Shown here piece by piece: positions 54,714 through 64,000 of a stretch of 64,000 nt of DNA. Position 1 is the stretch's first letter. Each line of letters starts with the position of its first letter. The notes below the pieces were generated by a model, which was not told the DNA's origin, did not search any database, and worked only from the letters and a program-made list of their open reading frames with translations. The stretch covers positions 855,709 to 919,708 of the forward strand of contig NZ_BBLY01000001.1 in the NCBI RefSeq assembly GCF_000971175.1, read 5' to 3'. Origin of the DNA: Demequina pelophila (GTDB taxonomy: Bacteria; Actinomycetota; Actinomycetes; Actinomycetales; Demequinaceae). The translations under genes were made by a program, and so were the position numbers.

Positions 54714-55978
54714 TCGCGGCGGCGCACCACGTAGCGGTGGTGCCAGTCGTACGCCGACTTGTCGGTGAGCGACGCGATCTGGTCGATCACCACCCGGGTG
54801 CGCGCAGCATCGTCCCCCGCCTCCCGGTGCATGGCCGCGAAGTGCGGCTCGAGCGCTTCGTCCCCCAGCTCCACCAGGGCCCCGACCAGCTCGGTCAGGC
54901 GCTCGCGCTGCTGGCGGTACGCGGGCTTGCGCTCGCGCGGCGCCATGAGGAAGTGCACGGCGATGCCCTTGAGCATGAGGATCTCCTGGGCCGTGGCCTC
55001 GGGGATCACCAGGCGCGCGTGGTGGCGGGTGAGGGGGCCGTCGCCGAACTCCGCGCGCGTGGCCGTCGCGACGTCCCCCACGAAGCGGCCGATGCACTGG
55101 CTGGTCATGTCCTTGAGCGCCGCGAGCGCGCGGTGCGAGCCGTCGTAGTCGTCCATCCAGGTGGGCTCGCGCTGGAGCCGGCGCAGCGCCTCGACCAGCG
55201 CGTCCTCGTCCCCGCGGCCGTACCACTGGCGCGCGTGGGCGGCGATCTCGCGGGCGCGGCCCTCGTCGCGCAACACCCCCAGCGACACGGTGTTGTGGAC
55301 CACGGAGTCCTCCATGTCGTGCACCGAGTACGCGATGTCGTCCGCCAGGTCCATCACCTGCGCCTCGAAGCTCTGGGCGCGCTCCTGCGCCCCCTCGCGG
55401 AGCCACCGGAACACCGGGAGGTCGTCCTCGTAGACGCCGAACTTCCGGGTGGGGCTGCCGTCGGGGCGGGTGGGCGTCGCGTCCTCCGTCCACGGGTACT
55501 TGCACGCCGCGTCGAGGACCGCGCGCGTGAGGTTGAGGCCCACGCTCTCCCCCGTCTCGGGGTGGACGGACTTGGGCTCGAGCCGGGAGACGATGCGCAG
55601 GGTCTGGGCGTTGCCCTCGAACCCGCCGATGTCCCGGGCCGCCGCGTCGAGGGCCTTCTCCCCGTTGTGGCCGAAGGGCGGGTGGCCCAGGTCGTGCGCC
55701 AGGCACGCCGCGTCCACCACGTCCGGGTCGCAGCCCAGCGTCTTGCCCAGCGCGCGGCCCACCTGCGCGACCTCGAGCGTGTGCGTGAGCCGCGTGCGCA
55801 CGAAGTCGCCGGTGCCGGCGCCCAGGATCTGGGTCTTGGCGCCCAGCCGGCGCAGCGCGCTCGAGTGGACGATGCGCGCGCGGTCCCGCTCGAAGGGCGT
55901 GCGGTGCTGCTGCTTGGGCGGCTCCTGGACGAAGCGCTCCCGGTCCACCTGCTCGTATCCGCGGGGTGTGGTGTCCAC
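54689..55978 (-). CDS. dgt: deoxyguanosine triphosphate triphosphohydrolase-like protein
   Basis: 429 aa HD-domain enzyme cutting dNTPs to deoxynucleoside and triphosphate. Metal residues: H in RLTHTLEV, the HD pair in CLAHDLGHPPFGHNG, and D in DLADDIAYSVHD. GTG start at 55978. Type-2 (non-E. coli) subgroup by length. Often placed just before dnaG in actinobacteria; here small membrane genes and a DUF368 gene lie between. Tail overlaps the DUF368 gene. Confidence 0.93.
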   Translation of the reverse strand: MDTTPRGYEQVDRERFVQEPPKQQHRTPFERDRARIVHSSALRRLGAKTQILGAGTGDFVRTRLTHTLEVAQVGRALGKTLGCDPDVVDAACLAHDLGHPPFGHNGEKALDAAARDIGGFEGNAQTLRIVSRLEPKSVHPETGESVGLNLTRAVLDAACKYPWTEDATPTRPDGSPTRKFGVYEDDLPVFRWLREGAQERAQSFEAQVMDLADDIAYSVHDMEDSVVHNTVSLGVLRDEGRAREIAAHARQWYGRGDEDALVEALRRLQREPTWMDDYDGSHRALAALKDMTSQCIGRFVGDVATATRAEFGDGPLTRHHARLVIPEATAQEILMLKGIAVHFLMAPRERKPAYRQQRERLTELVGALVELGDEALEPHFAAMHREAGDDAARTRVVIDQIASLTDKSAYDWHHRYVVRRRDQAVASSD

Positions 55979-56088
55979 TCCTCGACTCTACCTGGGCCGA
56001 CGCACCCGACCCGGGACCTCGTCGCGGCCGCGCCCCGGGGGACGATGCGGCGGTCGCCCCGGCCTGCCCGCCCCGCTACGGTGGGGCG

Positions 56089-56661
56089 ATGGGACTGGTG
56101 CGCGCGTACCTGGCGATGTCGCTCGACGGGTTCGTCGCCGGCGAGGACGACGACCTGGGCTGGCTCGAGCCGCGCGCGTCAGGGACTCCCATCGCGGGCG
56201 GCGCCTGGGCGGGCGCCCTGCCCGACGGGCTCCACTTCGAGGACTTTCTCGACGACGTGGGCGCGATCCTCATGGGGCGGCGCACCTGGGACATCGTCGC
56301 CGGCTTCGACGAGTGGCCGTACCGCGACGTCCCGCTCGTGGTGGCGTCGCACCGCCCGGTGACGTCCTCGCGGCCCTCGGTGCGCGGCGACTCCGGCCCC
56401 CTCGAGGCGCTGGTGGCACGGTGCCGGGCGCTGGCCGGCGAGCGCGACGTGTACGTCGACGGCGCGACCCTGGTGCGCGAGGCGCTCGCGGCCGGGCTGC
56501 TCGACCACCTGGTGGTGACCATGATGCCCACCGCGCTGGGCCGGGGCGTGCCGCTGTTCGCCGGGCTCGACGGGCCCCGGGAGCTCACCGTCGAGCGCGT
56601 GGAGAGCTACGGCGAGGGGCTGGTGCAGATCCACCTGGCGGTGCCGGGGGCGCGGGCGTAG
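56089..56661 (+). CDS. dihydrofolate-reductase-family (RibD C-terminal-like) reductase
   Basis: 190 aa. NADPH-binding DHFR-like fold: N-terminal RAYLAMSLDGFVAGEDDDLGW, middle LMGRRTWDIVAGF, and the late YVDGATLVREALAAGL. Such stand-alone proteins reduce unknown pterin- or riboflavin-related substrates. No strong ribosome-binding site; GTGGGGCG lies before ATG. Stands between dgt and dusB on the opposite strand. Confidence 0.86.
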   Translation: MGLVRAYLAMSLDGFVAGEDDDLGWLEPRASGTPIAGGAWAGALPDGLHFEDFLDDVGAILMGRRTWDIVAGFDEWPYRDVPLVVASHRPVTSSRPSVRGDSGPLEALVARCRALAGERDVYVDGATLVREALAAGLLDHLVVTMMPTALGRGVPLFAGLDGPRELTVERVESYGEGLVQIHLAVPGARA

Positions 56662-56698
56662 GAGTCCGGTCCGTGGGGGCCGGTTCCGGGGTGGGCCG

Positions 56699-57871
56699 TC
56701 AGCCTCCGGAGACGCTGAGCTCCGCCTCGCGCAGGCGCAGCTCGAGGTCCGGGGTGATGTCCTGGGTGGACAGCCAGCCGTCCGGGCAGGAGGGCACGCG
56801 CGGGGAGCCCTGACGGCCGCGCGGCCCCTCGGCCTCCTCCCCCGGGTACGGCGAGTCGAGGTCGAGCGAGTCGAGCAGCTCACGCAGCTGCGCGAGCGTG
56901 TCCACGAGCCCGAGCGCCCGGCGAATCTCCCCGCCCACCGGGTAGCCCTTGAGATACCAGGACATGTGCTTGCGCAGCTCGCGCATGCCCTTGCCCTCGT
57001 CGTCGCCGAAGTGGGTGATCATCAGCTCGCCGTGGCGGTAGATGGTGTCCGCGACGAGGCTCAGGCCGGGCCGCACGCGCTCGGGACGGCCCTCGAAGGC
57101 GGCCTGCAGGTCCGCGAACAGCCAGGGACGGCCCATGCACCCACGGCCGACCACCACGCCGTCGCAGCCGGTCTCCTCAACCATGCGCACCGCGTCCTCG
57201 GCGCGCCAGATGTCGCCGTTGCCCAGCACCGGGATCGAGCGCACCGTCTCCTTGAGCCGCGCGATCGCGGACCAGTCGGCGGTGCCGGAGTAGTACTCGG
57301 CGGCGGTGCGGGCGTGGAGCGCCACGGCGGCGGCGCCCTCGCGCTCCGCGGTGAGGCCCGCGTCGAGGTAGGTGAGGTGGTCGTCGTCGACGCCCTTGCG
57401 CATCTTCACGGTGACGGGGATGCCGAACGGCTCTGCCTCGCGCACCGCGGCGCGCACGATGTCGCGGAACAGGTCCTTCTTCCAGGGCAGCACGGCTCCC
57501 CCGCCCTTGCGCGTCACCTTGGGCACCGGGCAGCCGAAGTTCATGTCGATGTGGTCCGCGCGGTCCTCCGCGCAGATCAACTTCACGGCCGCGCCGATGG
57601 TCGCGGGGTCCACCCCGTACACCTGCACCGAGCGGGGCTTCTCGTCGGGGTCGTGGGCGATGATGCGCAGCGACTCGGGGCGGCGCTCGACGAGCGCGCG
57701 CGACGTCACCATCTCCGCGACGAAGAGACCGCGGCCGTGCTCGCGGCACAGGCGGCGGAAGGCGGCGTTGGTGACGCCGGCCATGGGGGCGAGGACCACG
57801 GGCGTGTCGACCTCGAGCGAGCCGAGGCGCAGCGGCGGGAGGAGTCGGGCGGCCGAAGACATGAGAGCCAT
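56699..57871 (-). CDS. dusB: tRNA-dihydrouridine synthase (DusB type)
   Basis: 390 aa FMN enzyme reducing uridines in tRNA. TIM barrel with VLAPMAGVTNAAFRRL near the start, the catalytic Cys in MNFGCPVPKV, FMN-phosphate contacts GNGDIW and VVVGRGCMGRP, and a helical C-terminal RNA-binding domain. The last ~50 residues are an actinobacterial extension. Two close ATGs (57871 or 57862) are possible. Confidence 0.93.
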   Translation of the reverse strand: MALMSSAARLLPPLRLGSLEVDTPVVLAPMAGVTNAAFRRLCREHGRGLFVAEMVTSRALVERRPESLRIIAHDPDEKPRSVQVYGVDPATIGAAVKLICAEDRADHIDMNFGCPVPKVTRKGGGAVLPWKKDLFRDIVRAAVREAEPFGIPVTVKMRKGVDDDHLTYLDAGLTAEREGAAAVALHARTAAEYYSGTADWSAIARLKETVRSIPVLGNGDIWRAEDAVRMVEETGCDGVVVGRGCMGRPWLFADLQAAFEGRPERVRPGLSLVADTIYRHGELMITHFGDDEGKGMRELRKHMSWYLKGYPVGGEIRRALGLVDTLAQLRELLDSLDLDSPYPGEEAEGPRGRQGSPRVPSCPDGWLSTQDITPDLELRLREAELSVSGG

Positions 57872-58192
57872 TGTCTCAGGGGGTGGTCCGGGCCCGTGCC
57901 CGGGTCCGGACACACTCACGCCCGGGCCGCTGAGGGAAAGCCCGGGCGTGAGGCGTCGCGGCGCAGCGAACCAGGCGCGCAGCCGCAACGATTGTGAAAC
58001 CGATCTGGCCGGCGACACGGCGCCGACCACGAAGACGAGACCCTCCCCTGGGCCCCCGAGCACGCTCCCCCCGGTGCCTACCGGCCGCCTCCCCCGAGTC
58101 GGCCCGCTCTCGTATGTCAGTACGCTAGGTCCGCCCGGGGGGACAAAGCAAGCAATTCGGACAGATTGTCGAAAACTCGCGGGAGGGCGCCC
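57872..58192. other. gene-free region with a 13-bp hairpin
   Basis: About 320 bases between dusB start and yibE/F stop, both on the minus strand. A perfect 13-bp stem (57915-57927 with 57940-57952, 12-base loop) and AT-richer DNA near 58110-58170 are seen. The dusB promoter must lie here. No gene supported. Confidence 0.55.
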
Positions 58193-59437
58193 TCAGCGCG
58201 GCCCGTCGACGGACCCGTCCGTGGGGTCCGCGTCCGCGCCCGCCTCGGCCGCCAAGGCGGGCGCCCCGCCCGGGGCGACCCCCGCATCGTCCCTGGTCGC
58301 GATCGTGGAACCGGCGACGGCGTCGTGCCGCCAGCCCACGATCATCGCGCCGATGGCCGTGGTGAGCGGCACCGCGAGCACCAGACCGATCGACCCGACC
58401 AGCGTGCGCACCACCTCGCCGGCGATCTCCGATGAGGTCAGGGCCGCCCCGATCGGGTTGTCGTAGACCGCGATGAGCATGATGAGCGGTAGCGAGGCGC
58501 CCACGTACGCGAACGCGATCGTGTACACGGTCGACGCGATGTGGTCGCGGCCGATGCGCATGCCGCGGGTGAACAGCTGCCACGGGCCCAGGTCGGGGCG
58601 CACGGTGCCCAGCTCCCACACGGCCGAGGCCTGGGTGATGGTGACGTCGTTGAGGACGCCCAGGCCCGCGATCATGAGCCCGCACAGCGCGAGGCCCTGC
58701 AGCGACAGGCGGCCCTCGACGAAGGCGAGGTTGATCTCCGCCTCGTCGGGCACGCCGGGGATGCGCGCGGCGGCCACGGCCCAGGTGCCCAGCGCCGCGG
58801 TGAGCACGAGTCCCGCGATGGTGCCCAGGTACGCCGTGGTGGTGCGCGCGTTGGGCCCGTGCGCGATGTAGAGCAGCACGAAGAGCGCGCCGGCGCTGGT
58901 GACCATGCCGACGATGGGCGGGCTCGCGCCCTCGAGCAGCGCGGGCACGGTGTAGAACGCGACGATGCCGAAGGCGAGCAGGAGCCCCAGCAGCGCGCCC
59001 AGGCCGCGCCACCAGGCGACGGCGAGGACGAGCACCACGTAGACGATCAGCAGCGCGAGCAGGGGGAAGGCGCGGTCGAGGTCCGCGAACACGACCGTGC
59101 CGTCCTCGAGCGCCACCGCGTTGACGTGGTCGCCCACGCGCAGCTCGAAGGCGGGGATGCCGATGGGCTGCATGGGCTGCTCGCCCTCGTAACCCGCGGT
59201 CGAGACGTCGATGACCGAGGCGCCGGTCTCCGCGTCGACCTCGACGACGACGCCGTCGAGGTGGACGGCGTCCTCGTAGAGGTACGACTCGGAGCCCAGC
59301 CGGTCGAGGCTGCTGGGCCACGTGACGATCGCGCCCGCGACCACGGCCGCGAGCACGCCGACCACCAGCGCCCACAGGAGCCGGGTGGTGCCGGCGGAGG
59401 CGCGGGGCCGGACGTCGTGCGAGTGGCCCGCACCCAT
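58193..59437 (-). CDS. YibE/F family membrane protein
   Basis: 414 aa with one N-terminal helix, an extracytoplasmic beta-rich domain (about 45-125), then about seven helices. Family pieces: FPLLALLIVYVVLVLAVAW, the LAHGPNARTTTAYLGT-like loop (YIAHGPNARTTTAYLG), and GLGVLNDVTITQASAVWEL. Function unknown, though transport has been suggested. Begins 3 bp after the glyS stop and is likely co-transcribed with it. Confidence 0.9.
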   Translation of the reverse strand: MGAGHSHDVRPRASAGTTRLLWALVVGVLAAVVAGAIVTWPSSLDRLGSESYLYEDAVHLDGVVVEVDAETGASVIDVSTAGYEGEQPMQPIGIPAFELRVGDHVNAVALEDGTVVFADLDRAFPLLALLIVYVVLVLAVAWWRGLGALLGLLLAFGIVAFYTVPALLEGASPPIVGMVTSAGALFVLLYIAHGPNARTTTAYLGTIAGLVLTAALGTWAVAAARIPGVPDEAEINLAFVEGRLSLQGLALCGLMIAGLGVLNDVTITQASAVWELGTVRPDLGPWQLFTRGMRIGRDHIASTVYTIAFAYVGASLPLIMLIAVYDNPIGAALTSSEIAGEVVRTLVGSIGLVLAVPLTTAIGAMIVGWRHDAVAGSTIATRDDAGVAPGGAPALAAEAGADADPTDGSVDGPR

Positions 59438-59440
59438 GCG

Positions 59441-60826
59441 CTACGCGCCGATGAGGCGCTGGGCCAGGTAGCCGGTGACCTGCGACAGGGCCACGCGCTC
59501 CTGCTGCATGGTGTCGCGGTCGCGGATGGTGACCGCCTGGTCGTCGAGCGTGTCGAAGTCGACGGTCACGCAGAACGGCGTGCCCACCTCGTCCTGGCGG
59601 CGGTAGCGCTTGCCGATGGACTGGGTGACGTCCACGTCGATGTTCCACGCGCCGCGCAGTTCCTTGGCGAGCGCCTGGGTGGCGGGCGCGAGGTCCGCGG
59701 ACTTCGACAGCGGGAGCACGGCGGCCTTGACCGGCGCGAGGCGCGGGTCCAGGCGCAGGACGGTGCGGGTCTCGGTGCCGCCCTTCGCGGTGGGCACCTC
59801 CTCCTCCGTGTACGCCTCGACCAGGAACGCCATGAGCGAGCGGGACAGGCCGGCCGCGGGCTCGATCACGTAGGGCACGAAGCGCTCGTTGGTGGCCGGG
59901 TCCAGGTAGCTGAGGTCCTTGCCGGAGTGCTTGGCGTGGGTGCTCAGGTCGAAGTCGGTGCGGTTCGCGATGCCCTCGAGCTCGCCCCACTCGGAGCCCT
60001 GGAAGCCGAAGCGGTACTCGATGTCCGTGGTGCCCTTGGAGTAGTGCGAGAGCTTCTCCTGCGGGTGCTCGTACAGGCGCAGGTTGTCCGCGGAGATGCC
60101 CAGGTCCTCGTACCAGGCCTTGCGGGTGTCGATCCAGTGCTGGTGCCACTCCTCGTCGGTGCCGGGCACCACGAAGAACTCCATCTCCATCTGCTCGAAC
60201 TCGCGGGTGCGGAAGATGAAGTTGCCGGGCGTGATCTCGTTGCGGAAGGACTTGCCCACCTGCGCGATGCCGAACGGGGGCTTCTGGCGCGCGGTGCGCA
60301 TGACGTTCTCGAAGTTGATGAAGATGCCCTGCGCGGTCTCGGGGCGCAGGTAGTGCAGCCCGGACTCGTCGGAGGCCGCGCCCAGGTAGGTGCGCAGCAG
60401 GCCGTTGAACATCTTGGGCTCGGTCCACTGGCCGCGGGTGCCGCAGGCGGCGCAGGCGATCTCGGCGAGGCCGCCCTCGGGAGCGCGGCCCTTCTTCTCC
60501 TCGAACTCCTCGAGCAGGTGGTCCTCGCGGTAGCGCTTGTGGCAGGACAGGCACTCGACCAGCGGGTCCACGAAGGCCTTGAGGTGGCCCGAGGCCTCCC
60601 ACACCTGCGGGGGCAGGATCACGGACGAGTCGAGGCCCACGATGTCGTCGCGCGAGGTGACCATCGCGCGCCACCACTGGCGCTTGATGTTCTCCTTGAG
60701 CTCGACGCCCAGCGGCCCGTAGTCCCACGCGGAGCGCGTGCCGCCGTAGATCTCGCCGCACGGGAAGACGAACCCGCGACGCTTCGCGAGGGAGATGGCG
60801 TTGTCGAGACGGCTGGGTGCGGCCAC
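59441..60826 (-). CDS. glyS: glycyl-tRNA synthetase (alpha2 type)
   Basis: 461 aa class II synthetase. Segments: [17 protein letters not shown] at the N-terminus, a zinc-like CLSCHKRY...CAACG insertion, motif 2 [10 protein letters not shown], motif 3 [10 protein letters not shown], and a C-terminal anticodon-binding domain. GTG at 60826 with AAGGAG upstream. No T-box leader seen. Divergent from the zinc-uptake operon; 187 bp separate them. Confidence 0.96.
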   Translation of the reverse strand: MAAPSRLDNAISLAKRRGFVFPCGEIYGGTRSAWDYGPLGVELKENIKRQWWRAMVTSRDDIVGLDSSVILPPQVWEASGHLKAFVDPLVECLSCHKRYREDHLLEEFEEKKGRAPEGGLAEIACAACGTRGQWTEPKMFNGLLRTYLGAASDESGLHYLRPETAQGIFINFENVMRTARQKPPFGIAQVGKSFRNEITPGNFIFRTREFEQMEMEFFVVPGTDEEWHQHWIDTRKAWYEDLGISADNLRLYEHPQEKLSHYSKGTTDIEYRFGFQGSEWGELEGIANRTDFDLSTHAKHSGKDLSYLDPATNERFVPYVIEPAAGLSRSLMAFLVEAYTEEEVPTAKGGTETRTVLRLDPRLAPVKAAVLPLSKSADLAPATQALAKELRGAWNIDVDVTQSIGKRYRRQDEVGTPFCVTVDFDTLDDQAVTIRDRDTMQQERVALSQVTGYLAQRLIGA

Positions 60827-60978
60827 GTGGTGCTCCTTGGGCGAGGTGTGCTTCGAAACGAGGGGTCCGGGGTGCTCGGGCAAGTCTAGCCGCGCGCCGC
60901 CCGCGCGCTCCGCCGCGATCCCGGTGTGCGTGCGAGCGCCACGGACCACCGGGAACAGCCGCGGGACCTTCGTCGTTC

Positions 60979-60993
60979 TGCGAATGATTATCA
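60979..60993 (+). promoter_or_regulatory. Zur box upstream of znuA
   Basis: TGCGAATGATTATCA matches the actinobacterial Zur pattern TGANAATGATTNTCA at all but one fixed position. It lies 20 bp upstream of the znuA start, where a bound Zur would block transcription when zinc is sufficient. Confidence 0.85.
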
Positions 60994-61013
60994 CTAGGCG
61001 TAAGGTTGACCCC

Positions 61014-62012
61014 ATGAAGATCCACCAGTTCGCCGCCGGCGCCGCGTTCGCCGGCGCCGCCGCACTCGCACTTGCCGCCTGCACCCCCGAGGAGGGCTCG
61101 CTCGCCTCGGCCGTCGAGAGCGCCGCCTCGTCGGACGATGCGGGCCTCACCATCGCCGCAGCGTTCTACCCCCTCGAGTACGTCGCGAACGCCGTGGCCG
61201 GCGACGCCGCCGCGGTCGTGGGTCTCACCCAGCCCGGCGTCGAGCCGCACGACGCGGAACTCTCCCCCGCCGCGGTGCGCGAGCTCGGCTCGGCCGACCT
61301 GGTCCTGTACCTGAGCGAGTTCTCCGCGGCGATCGACGATGCGATCGTCACCACCGGCGCACCCTCGCTGGACGTGGCCGACGTCGTGGCCCTGCACCCG
61401 TACGGCCACGACCACGGCGACGAGGAGGACCACGCCGACGAGGACCACGCCGACGAGGACGCGCACGACGAGGACGCGCACGACGACCACGACCACGGCG
61501 ACACCGACCCGCACTTCTGGCTCGACCCGGACCTGTTCGCGGAGTACGCGCACGCCGTCGCGGAGCAGCTCGGCGAGCTCGACCCCGACAACGCCGCCGC
61601 CTACGAGACCAACGCGCAGGCCTTCGAGGCCCAGCTGACCGCGCTCGACGAGGAGTACGCGACCGGACTCGCCCAGTGCGAGCGCGACACGATCGTGGTC
61701 GCGCACGAGGCCTTCGGCTACCTCACCGAGCGCTACGGCCTCCAGCAGGAGGGCTTCGCCGGAGTGAGCCCGGACCAGGAGCCCTCGCCGGCCCGCCTCC
61801 TCCAGATCAAGGAGATCATCACCGAGACCGGCGCCACCGTGATCTTCACCGAGGACAAGGTGTCCTCGCGCGTCGCCGAGGCGATCGCCGAGGACGTGGG
61901 CGTCGAGACCCGGGTGCTCAACCCGGCCGAGACCGTCACGGACGGCGAGGATTACGCTTCCGTCATGGCCACGAACCTCGCAGAACTCAGGATCGCGCTG
62001 GGCTGTGCCTGA
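61014..62012 (+). CDS. znuA: zinc-binding lipoprotein of the ZnuABC importer
   Basis: 332 aa. Lipobox LAAC (C23), an acidic linker, then a cluster A-I metal-binding domain. Zinc ligands by pattern: H79 (EPHDAELSP), H167 (DPHFWL) and the His of [10 protein letters not shown] His/Asp/Glu-rich loop (about 128-163) with repeats of HADED and DAHDE would collect zinc, the hallmark of zinc rather than manganese importers. Preceded by a Zur box and followed by znuC with an 8-bp overlap. Confidence 0.94.
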   Translation: MKIHQFAAGAAFAGAAALALAACTPEEGSLASAVESAASSDDAGLTIAAAFYPLEYVANAVAGDAAAVVGLTQPGVEPHDAELSPAAVRELGSADLVLYLSEFSAAIDDAIVTTGAPSLDVADVVALHPYGHDHGDEEDHADEDHADEDAHDEDAHDDHDHGDTDPHFWLDPDLFAEYAHAVAEQLGELDPDNAAAYETNAQAFEAQLTALDEEYATGLAQCERDTIVVAHEAFGYLTERYGLQQEGFAGVSPDQEPSPARLLQIKEIITETGATVIFTEDKVSSRVAEAIAEDVGVETRVLNPAETVTDGEDYASVMATNLAELRIALGCA

Positions 62013-62802
62013 GCCGACGACGCCCGCCACGCAGCCGGTCCTGCATGCGACCGGCGTCCGCGTCGTGCTCGGCGACCAGGAGATCCTCCACGGCGTCGAC
62101 ATCGACGCCCACCCCGGCGAGGTGGTCGCCCTCATGGGCGGCAACGGCTCCGGCAAGTCGACGCTGGTGCGCGCGCTCGTGGGCGCGATCCCGCTCAGCG
62201 GCGGCTCGGTCAAGGTCTTCGGCGGTGACCGCGACCGGGCCGCCCATCGGCGCATCGGATACGTCCCCCAGCGCGTCACCGCCGCCGCCGGCGTGGCCGC
62301 GACGGCGCTCGAGGTGGTCGTCTCCGGGCTGCTCGCCGGCGGGCAGCTGTTCGCCCCGCGCCGCGCCACCGAGCGCGCCACGGCCGCCCTGGCGGAGATG
62401 GGCGTCGGCTGGCTCGCGCACCGCAACGTCGCCACCCTCTCGGGCGGCCAGCAGCAGCGCGTGCTCATCGCACGCGCCCTGGTCCGCGACCCCAAGCTGA
62501 TCTTCCTCGACGAGCCCATGGCCGGCGTCGACGTCCCCACGCAGGACGCCCTCGCGCACACGCTCGAGGAGCACAAGAAGGCCGGCGCCGCCATCGTGAT
62601 CGTCCTGCATGAGCTGGGCGCCCTCGCCTCCGTGGTCGACCGCGCGGTGGTGCTCGAGGGCGGCTACGTCACGCACGTGGGAGAACCCCCGACGGCGCTG
62701 GGCATGCACGCCCTGCCCGGCCATGAGCACGTCCACGCGCACGAGGGCCCGCAGCCGCCGGAGCGCGCGTTCCTGGAACTGGATCTGGAGGAGGGCGCAT
62801 GA
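62005..62802 (+). CDS. znuC: zinc ABC transporter ATP-binding protein
   Basis: 265 aa. Walker A GGNGSGKST (about 47-55), signature LSGGQQQRVLIARA, Walker B LIFLDEP. GTG start within the znuA stop region. The C-terminal tail is His-rich (PGHEHVHAHEG), consistent with zinc. The stop overlaps znuB (ATGA). Confidence 0.94.
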   Translation: MPEPTTPATQPVLHATGVRVVLGDQEILHGVDIDAHPGEVVALMGGNGSGKSTLVRALVGAIPLSGGSVKVFGGDRDRAAHRRIGYVPQRVTAAAGVAATALEVVVSGLLAGGQLFAPRRATERATAALAEMGVGWLAHRNVATLSGGQQQRVLIARALVRDPKLIFLDEPMAGVDVPTQDALAHTLEEHKKAGAAIVIVLHELGALASVVDRAVVLEGGYVTHVGEPPTALGMHALPGHEHVHAHEGPQPPERAFLELDLEEGA

Positions 62803-63644
62803 TCGCGCTGCTGGGCGACCCGCTGGTGCAGCGGATGCTCCTGGTCGGAGTGCTCGTGGGCGCCGTGGCGCCCATCGTCGGCACGTACCTGGTGCATCGT
62901 CGCATGGCCCTCATGGGCGACGGCGTGGGCCACGTGGCCCTGGCGGGCGTCGCGGCCGGCTGGCTCGCCGGCTCCGCCGCGGGCCTGGCGCAACGGGACG
63001 CGCTCGCGCTCCCGGGCGCGGTGATCTTCGCGATCGCCGGCGCGATCTTCATCGAGCGCATGCGCTCCCAGGGCGGCGCCGCGGACGTCGCGATGGCGAT
63101 CCTCTTCTACGGCGGCATCGCCACGGGCGTGCTGCTCATCGGCATCGCGGGCGGCTCCAACGCGAACCTGCTGGGCTACCTCTTCGGATCGATCTCGACC
63201 GTGAGGTGGCTGGACGTCTGGGTGACCGTGGGCCTCGCCGTGCTCATCCTGGTGGTCGGGCTCGGCCTGCGCCGCGCGCTCTTCGCCGTGACCCACGACC
63301 AGGACTTCGCCCGGTCCACCGGCCTGCCGGTCAGCGTGCTCAACATGATCGTCGCGGTGCTCGCCGCGATCACGATCACCGCCGCGATGCGGGTGGTGGG
63401 TGTGCTGCTCGTCAGCGCGCTGATGATCCTCCCCGTGGCCATCGCCCAGCAGCTCACCCATTCCTTCAACCGGACCATGGTGATCGCCATGGTGATCGGC
63501 ACCGTCCTCACCGTCACGGGCATCTGGATCACGCTGTATCACAACCTGCAGCCGGGCGCGCTGATCGTCGTGCTCGGCGTGATCGCCTATGCTGTCTCCG
63601 CCGTCGGAGCGATGCTGCTGCGACGCAGGAAGGCCAATCGATGA
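62799..63644 (+). CDS. znuB: zinc ABC transporter permease
   Basis: 281 aa, about eight helices, ABC-3 family. Typical segments: VHRRMALMGDGVGHVALAG near residue 30 and RVVGVLLVSALMILPVAIAQQ near 205. Overlaps znuC and zur by 4 bp each, giving tight coupling of the importer with its repressor. Confidence 0.94.
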   Translation: MIALLGDPLVQRMLLVGVLVGAVAPIVGTYLVHRRMALMGDGVGHVALAGVAAGWLAGSAAGLAQRDALALPGAVIFAIAGAIFIERMRSQGGAADVAMAILFYGGIATGVLLIGIAGGSNANLLGYLFGSISTVRWLDVWVTVGLAVLILVVGLGLRRALFAVTHDQDFARSTGLPVSVLNMIVAVLAAITITAAMRVVGVLLVSALMILPVAIAQQLTHSFNRTMVIAMVIGTVLTVTGIWITLYHNLQPGALIVVLGVIAYAVSAVGAMLLRRRKANR

Positions 63645-64000
63645 CAGCGACCCGCATGACCCGCCAGCGCGCGGCCCTGCTCGACGCGCTCCGCGACGGC
63701 GGGTTCCGCTCCGCACAGGGGTGGCACGAGCGACTGCGCGCGGACGGCTCCACGGTGGGCCTCGCCACCGTCTACCGGGGCCTGCAGGCCCTGTCCGAGT
63801 CGGGCGAGGTGGACACCGTGGTGACCGATTCGGGCGAGACCCTGTACCGCCACTGCGGCCCGGGCGAGGACGAGCACGGCCACCACCACCACCTGCGCTG
63901 CCGCGAGTGCGGCCGCGCGGTCGACATCGACGTGCCCGGCTTCGAGACCATCGTCGCGGAGCTCGCCTCGCACCACGGCTACCGCGACATCTCGCACACC
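63641..64000 (+). CDS. zur: zinc uptake regulator, Fur family (3' end outside window)
   Basis: First 120 codons only. N-terminal winged helix with TRQRAALLDALRDG and the reading helix region STVGLATVYRGLQAL. Metal residues appear as a His run (HGHHHHLRC) and CREC. The gene overlaps znuB, so Zur is made with the system it controls, giving negative feedback through the box at 60979-60993. Zur rather than Fur is chosen from the operon. Confidence 0.92.
   Translation, partial: MTATRMTRQRAALLDALRDGGFRSAQGWHERLRADGSTVGLATVYRGLQALSESGEVDTVVTDSGETLYRHCGPGEDEHGHHHHLRCRECGRAVDIDVPGFETIVAELASHHGYRDISHT

Noticed and set aside
60827-60978. T-box riboswitch before glyS
   Set aside because: No T-box sequence (UGGN-type bulge) or antiterminator fold could be found in the short leader, and the ribosome-binding site is plain.
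58125-62594. Minus-strand open frame of 1489 codons across yibE/F, glyS and znuA
   Set aside because: Composition is GC-bias artefact and it contradicts three well-supported genes in other frames and strands.

Overview
The window is chromosomal DNA of a high-GC actinobacterium, most likely order Micrococcales. Evidence: very GC-rich third codon positions, frequent GTG starts with 4-bp ATGA/GTGA overlaps, a homodimeric-type aceE, and a fasR-fabD-fabH-acpP-fabF block. Further lineage markers are DUF3145, DUF3052/AhpE and an RNase H-phosphatase fusion. Species cannot be fixed from sequence alone; gene order resembles M. tuberculosis Rv2228c-Rv2230c and Rv2238c-Rv2245 and the S. coelicolor fasR-fab region (from memory).

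Layout. 1-5.5 kb: 3' end of an unknown gene, then RNase H/phosphatase, zinc-ribbon coiled-coil protein, NIF3 protein, K+ channel, and an unknown gene paired with an HD hydrolase. 5.5-7.3 kb: arsenic-type module (redox thioredoxin, DUF318 permease, ArsR). 8-9.3 kb: decayed patch beside tRNA-Val (MFS remnant, two small unknown genes). 9.4-11.9 kb: DUF3307/SatD pair and AhpE/DUF3052 pair. 12-21 kb: aceE, a membrane protein with repeat tail, fasR and the fatty-acid synthase genes. 21-27 kb: TetR, DUF3145, NAD(P)HX repair genes nnrE/nnrD, peptide deformylase, GNAT, small membrane proteins. 27.3-31.8 kb: four-gene 2-oxoacid oxidoreductase operon with a PadH-like flavin/Fe-S partner.

31.8-35.6 kb is accessory DNA: a Doc toxin-antitoxin pair, then dinB and a Fic protein lying between two ~60-bp imperfect direct repeats. 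36-44.6 kb is a sugar operon on the minus strand: LacI regulator, binding protein, two permeases, GH127 beta-L-arabinofuranosidase and a broken, domain-permuted GH3 gene. 45-50 kb: two tRNAs, a VOC protein and a phosphonate-type ABC transporter (phnD, phnC, two phnE) with a PHO-box-like repeat upstream. 50-60.8 kb: dnaG, small membrane proteins, a DUF368 lipid-carrier translocase, dgt, a reductase, dusB, yibE/F and glyS. 61-64 kb: znuA-znuC-znuB-zur behind a good Zur box; zur runs off the end.

The most unusual pattern is not a gene. The 9-mer GGACGATGC (or its complement) occurs 26 times on both strands, in linkers and intergenic DNA, where about one copy is expected by composition. It looks like a lineage-specific dispersed signal word. 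Short tandem repeats of about 16 bp just past stop codons are a second genome habit.
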